From Comamonadaceae bacterium (GTDB lineage: Bacteria; Pseudomonadota; Gammaproteobacteria; Burkholderiales; Burkholderiaceae_C), in NCBI GenBank assembly GCA_947475685.1, contig CANJNC010000007.1, positions 1 to 64,000 of the forward strand: a DNA stretch of 64,000 bases, written 5' to 3'. Positions 62,452 to 64,000 of the stretch are shown one piece after another. Numbering within the stretch: the first letter of the stretch is position 1; each line of letters begins with the position of its first letter. The notes beneath the pieces were generated by a model, which ran no database searches, had not been told where the DNA came from, and saw nothing but the letters and a program-made list of their open reading frames with translations. Made by a program: the position numbers and the translations under genes.

Positions 62452-63741
62452 ATGGCGATAAGTAGTCAAACAAACCTTGAACTCACTCAAACTGGGCCAG
62501 GTACCCTTATGGGTAATCTTTTCAGACGATATTGGATTCCTATTTTAATTTCCAGCGAACTTCCAACGCCTGACTCTAATCCGATCCGAGTTAAGGTTTT
62601 ATCTGAAAAGTTATTGGCTTTTCGCGATTCAAAGGGTAAGGTTGGTTTAATTGACGAATTTTGTGCCCACAGAGGTGTCTCCCTTTGGTTTGGTCGAAAC
62701 GAAGAATCTGGAATTCGTTGCCCATACCATGGATGGAAATATGATGTAAATGGTCAATGTGTTGACGTTCCTTCAGAGGAAGGAAATGGGTTTAACCAAA
62801 AAATTAAACTTGTTTCATATCCTTGCATTGAGCAAGGTGGCGTTGTTTGGGCTTTTATGGGTAAAAAGGAAGAAATGCCAGATTTACCAAAGTTTGAGTG
62901 GAATTTGGTGCCAAGTGAAAATTGCTATGTCTCAAAGAGATTGCAGGAGAATAATTATTTACAAGCGATGGAGGGGGGAATTGACTCCAGTCATGTCTCC
63001 TTTCTACACAGCGGTGAATTGCATACTGATCCTTTGCATAAAGGTACTAAAGGCGCTAAATTTCAAGGCGATAGAAAACCACAGTTTGAGGTTCAAGAAT
63101 CAGATGGCGGCTTATTAATTGGGGCAAGACGCAATGCTGAAGAGGGTTCTTATTATTGGCGAATATCCCAGTGGATCATGCCTTGGTACACAATGATTCC
63201 TCCCTACGGAGATAACGCCTTAAATGGACACGCATTTGTTCCAATTGATGATGAAAATTGCTGGGTATGGAGTACGACCTATAAGCCGGCTCAAGCTCTG
63301 TCTAAGGAGGAAATTTATTCAATGGATAACGGTGAGGGTATGTATGCACAACTTATTCCAGGTACTTATCTTCCTGTCGCGAATAAAAGAAACGACTATC
63401 TGATTGATCGTGATCTGCAGAAATCGGGCCGTTATTACAGTGGCGTCAAAGGGATTGGCATGCAAGATGCTTCTTTGCAAGAATGCATGGGACCAATTCA
63501 AGATCGGAGTTTGGAGAATCTAGTCTCTACTGATAATGCAATTATCATGGCAAGAAATCGCTTGTTAAAAGCGGCTAAAAATCTAGATAAAGGAATTGCA
63601 CCTCCTGCCTTGAATCCCGATTCTCATTTTGTGCGATCGGCCTCAGTTCAGTTACCAATTGGGACTCCATTTAAGGAGGGAGCGGCAGATAGTTTAAAAG
63701 CCAATCCTGGAAAAACACATGTATCTGAACATTCTGTGTAA
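62452..63741 (+). CDS. Rieske oxygenase resembling phthalate 4,5-dioxygenase oxygenase component
   Basis: 429 aa. The Rieske ligands are Cys71, His73, Cys90 and His93 (EFCAHRGVSL and IRCPYHGWKY). The catalytic iron site is in YLQAMEGGIDSSHVSFLHSG, with His181 and His186, the typical Pht3/OphA2-group sequence (single-subunit, no beta gene needed). A reductase gene is not seen. With three Pht5-like decarboxylase genes in the same window it points to phthalate or related aromatic diacids. Confidence 0.88.
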   Translation: MAISSQTNLELTQTGPGTLMGNLFRRYWIPILISSELPTPDSNPIRVKVLSEKLLAFRDSKGKVGLIDEFCAHRGVSLWFGRNEESGIRCPYHGWKYDVNGQCVDVPSEEGNGFNQKIKLVSYPCIEQGGVVWAFMGKKEEMPDLPKFEWNLVPSENCYVSKRLQENNYLQAMEGGIDSSHVSFLHSGELHTDPLHKGTKGAKFQGDRKPQFEVQESDGGLLIGARRNAEEGSYYWRISQWIMPWYTMIPPYGDNALNGHAFVPIDDENCWVWSTTYKPAQALSKEEIYSMDNGEGMYAQLIPGTYLPVANKRNDYLIDRDLQKSGRYYSGVKGIGMQDASLQECMGPIQDRSLENLVSTDNAIIMARNRLLKAAKNLDKGIAPPALNPDSHFVRSASVQLPIGTPFKEGAADSLKANPGKTHVSEHSV

Positions 63742-63748
63742 TTTGAAT

Positions 63749-64000
63749 ATGCGAATTTACATTTTATTATTTTTGTATTTTTTAATAACAAATACTCAAG
63801 CCCAATCCCAATCCCAACCTAACCTTAATTCATTGGGGTCTATGCAGTTTATAGTGCCGTCGTCTGCTGGGACAACAGGGGATCAATTGGCAAGATTAAT
63901 TTCATCCAAATTGTCCTCCAGAATTAACGCTGCAATCGTGGTTGACAATAAGGTTGGAGCGGGAGGCTTGATTGGAATAGATTATGTTGCTAAATCTGTT
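63749..64000 (+). CDS. Bug/TctC-family solute-binding protein (cut by window end)
   Basis: 84 codons from ATG 63749, open to the right edge. A signal peptide ends NTQAQ, followed by a small QSQ repeat; then FIVPSSAGTTGDQLARLI, VVDNKVGAGGLIGIDYVA and KSV at the edge, all Bug motifs. It starts 7 bp after the Rieske oxygenase stop and is probably part of the same operon. Confidence 0.85.
   Translation, partial: MRIYILLFLYFLITNTQAQSQSQPNLNSLGSMQFIVPSSAGTTGDQLARLISSKLSSRINAAIVVDNKVGAGGLIGIDYVAKSV

Noticed and set aside
1..64000. CRISPR arrays, tRNA/rRNA genes, insertion sequences or prophage
   Set aside because: No regularly spaced repeats, no recognisable RNA gene and no transposase, integrase or phage protein was seen on either strand.

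Overview
The window looks like a chromosomal segment of a betaproteobacterium of the order Burkholderiales, probably a freshwater or soil Comamonadaceae/Alcaligenaceae-type organism. The main reason is the very large number of Bug (TctC-type) periplasmic solute-binding proteins, an expansion typical of that order. I count 17 Bug genes in 64 kb (one cut by the right edge) and no TctA or TctB membrane partner. I saw no rRNA, tRNA, CRISPR array, insertion sequence or phage gene. The left part (about 1-15 kb) is visibly richer in G+C and the right part (about 38-64 kb) is visibly AT-rich.

Layout. 1-15 kb: Bug genes with acyl-CoA and decarboxylation enzymes. There is a Bug plus 4,5-dihydroxyphthalate-decarboxylase-like pair, an enoyl-CoA hydratase, a run of three Bugs ending in a class III CoA-transferase, and a leftward operon (Bug, exported amidohydrolase lipoprotein, exported alpha/beta-hydrolase lipoprotein, Bug, a deleted CoA-transferase remnant, enoyl-CoA hydratase, HMG-CoA-lyase-like enzyme). 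A divergent 2-hydroxyacid dehydrogenase follows. 15-20.5 kb: a tight leftward six-gene operon (Bug, two decarboxylase-like proteins flanking an amidohydrolase, LysR regulator, thioesterase). 21-28 kb: Bug plus ThDP enzyme, an isolated BciA-like 8-vinyl reductase, and two more Bugs around a Tat-type dienelactone hydrolase.

28-38.5 kb: the most coherent system. It is a rightward nitrogen-scavenging operon with a BMP-family ABC importer, a formamidase, two paralogous cysteine hydrolases (biuret hydrolase-like and probable triuret hydrolase-like), allophanate hydrolase, an AtzH/HpxZ-like protein and a GntR regulator. Its upstream region carries an NtrC-like site, a sigma-54 -24/-12 element and an 18-bp perfect palindrome at the predicted transcription start.

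38.5-64 kb: CvpA- and DoxX-type membrane proteins, an oxamate-amidohydrolase/gamma-glutamyltransferase-type enzyme, a PQQ dehydrogenase with its cytochrome c, a lyase plus LeuCD-like hydro-lyase module resembling dimethylmaleate hydratase/dimethylmalate lyase, and an aromatic island (gentisate dioxygenase-like cupin, two Rieske oxygenase systems, class II aldolase-type decarboxylase, VOC dioxygenase). The common design is one dedicated binding protein beside a small enzyme cassette, as expected of a scavenger of many organic acids.
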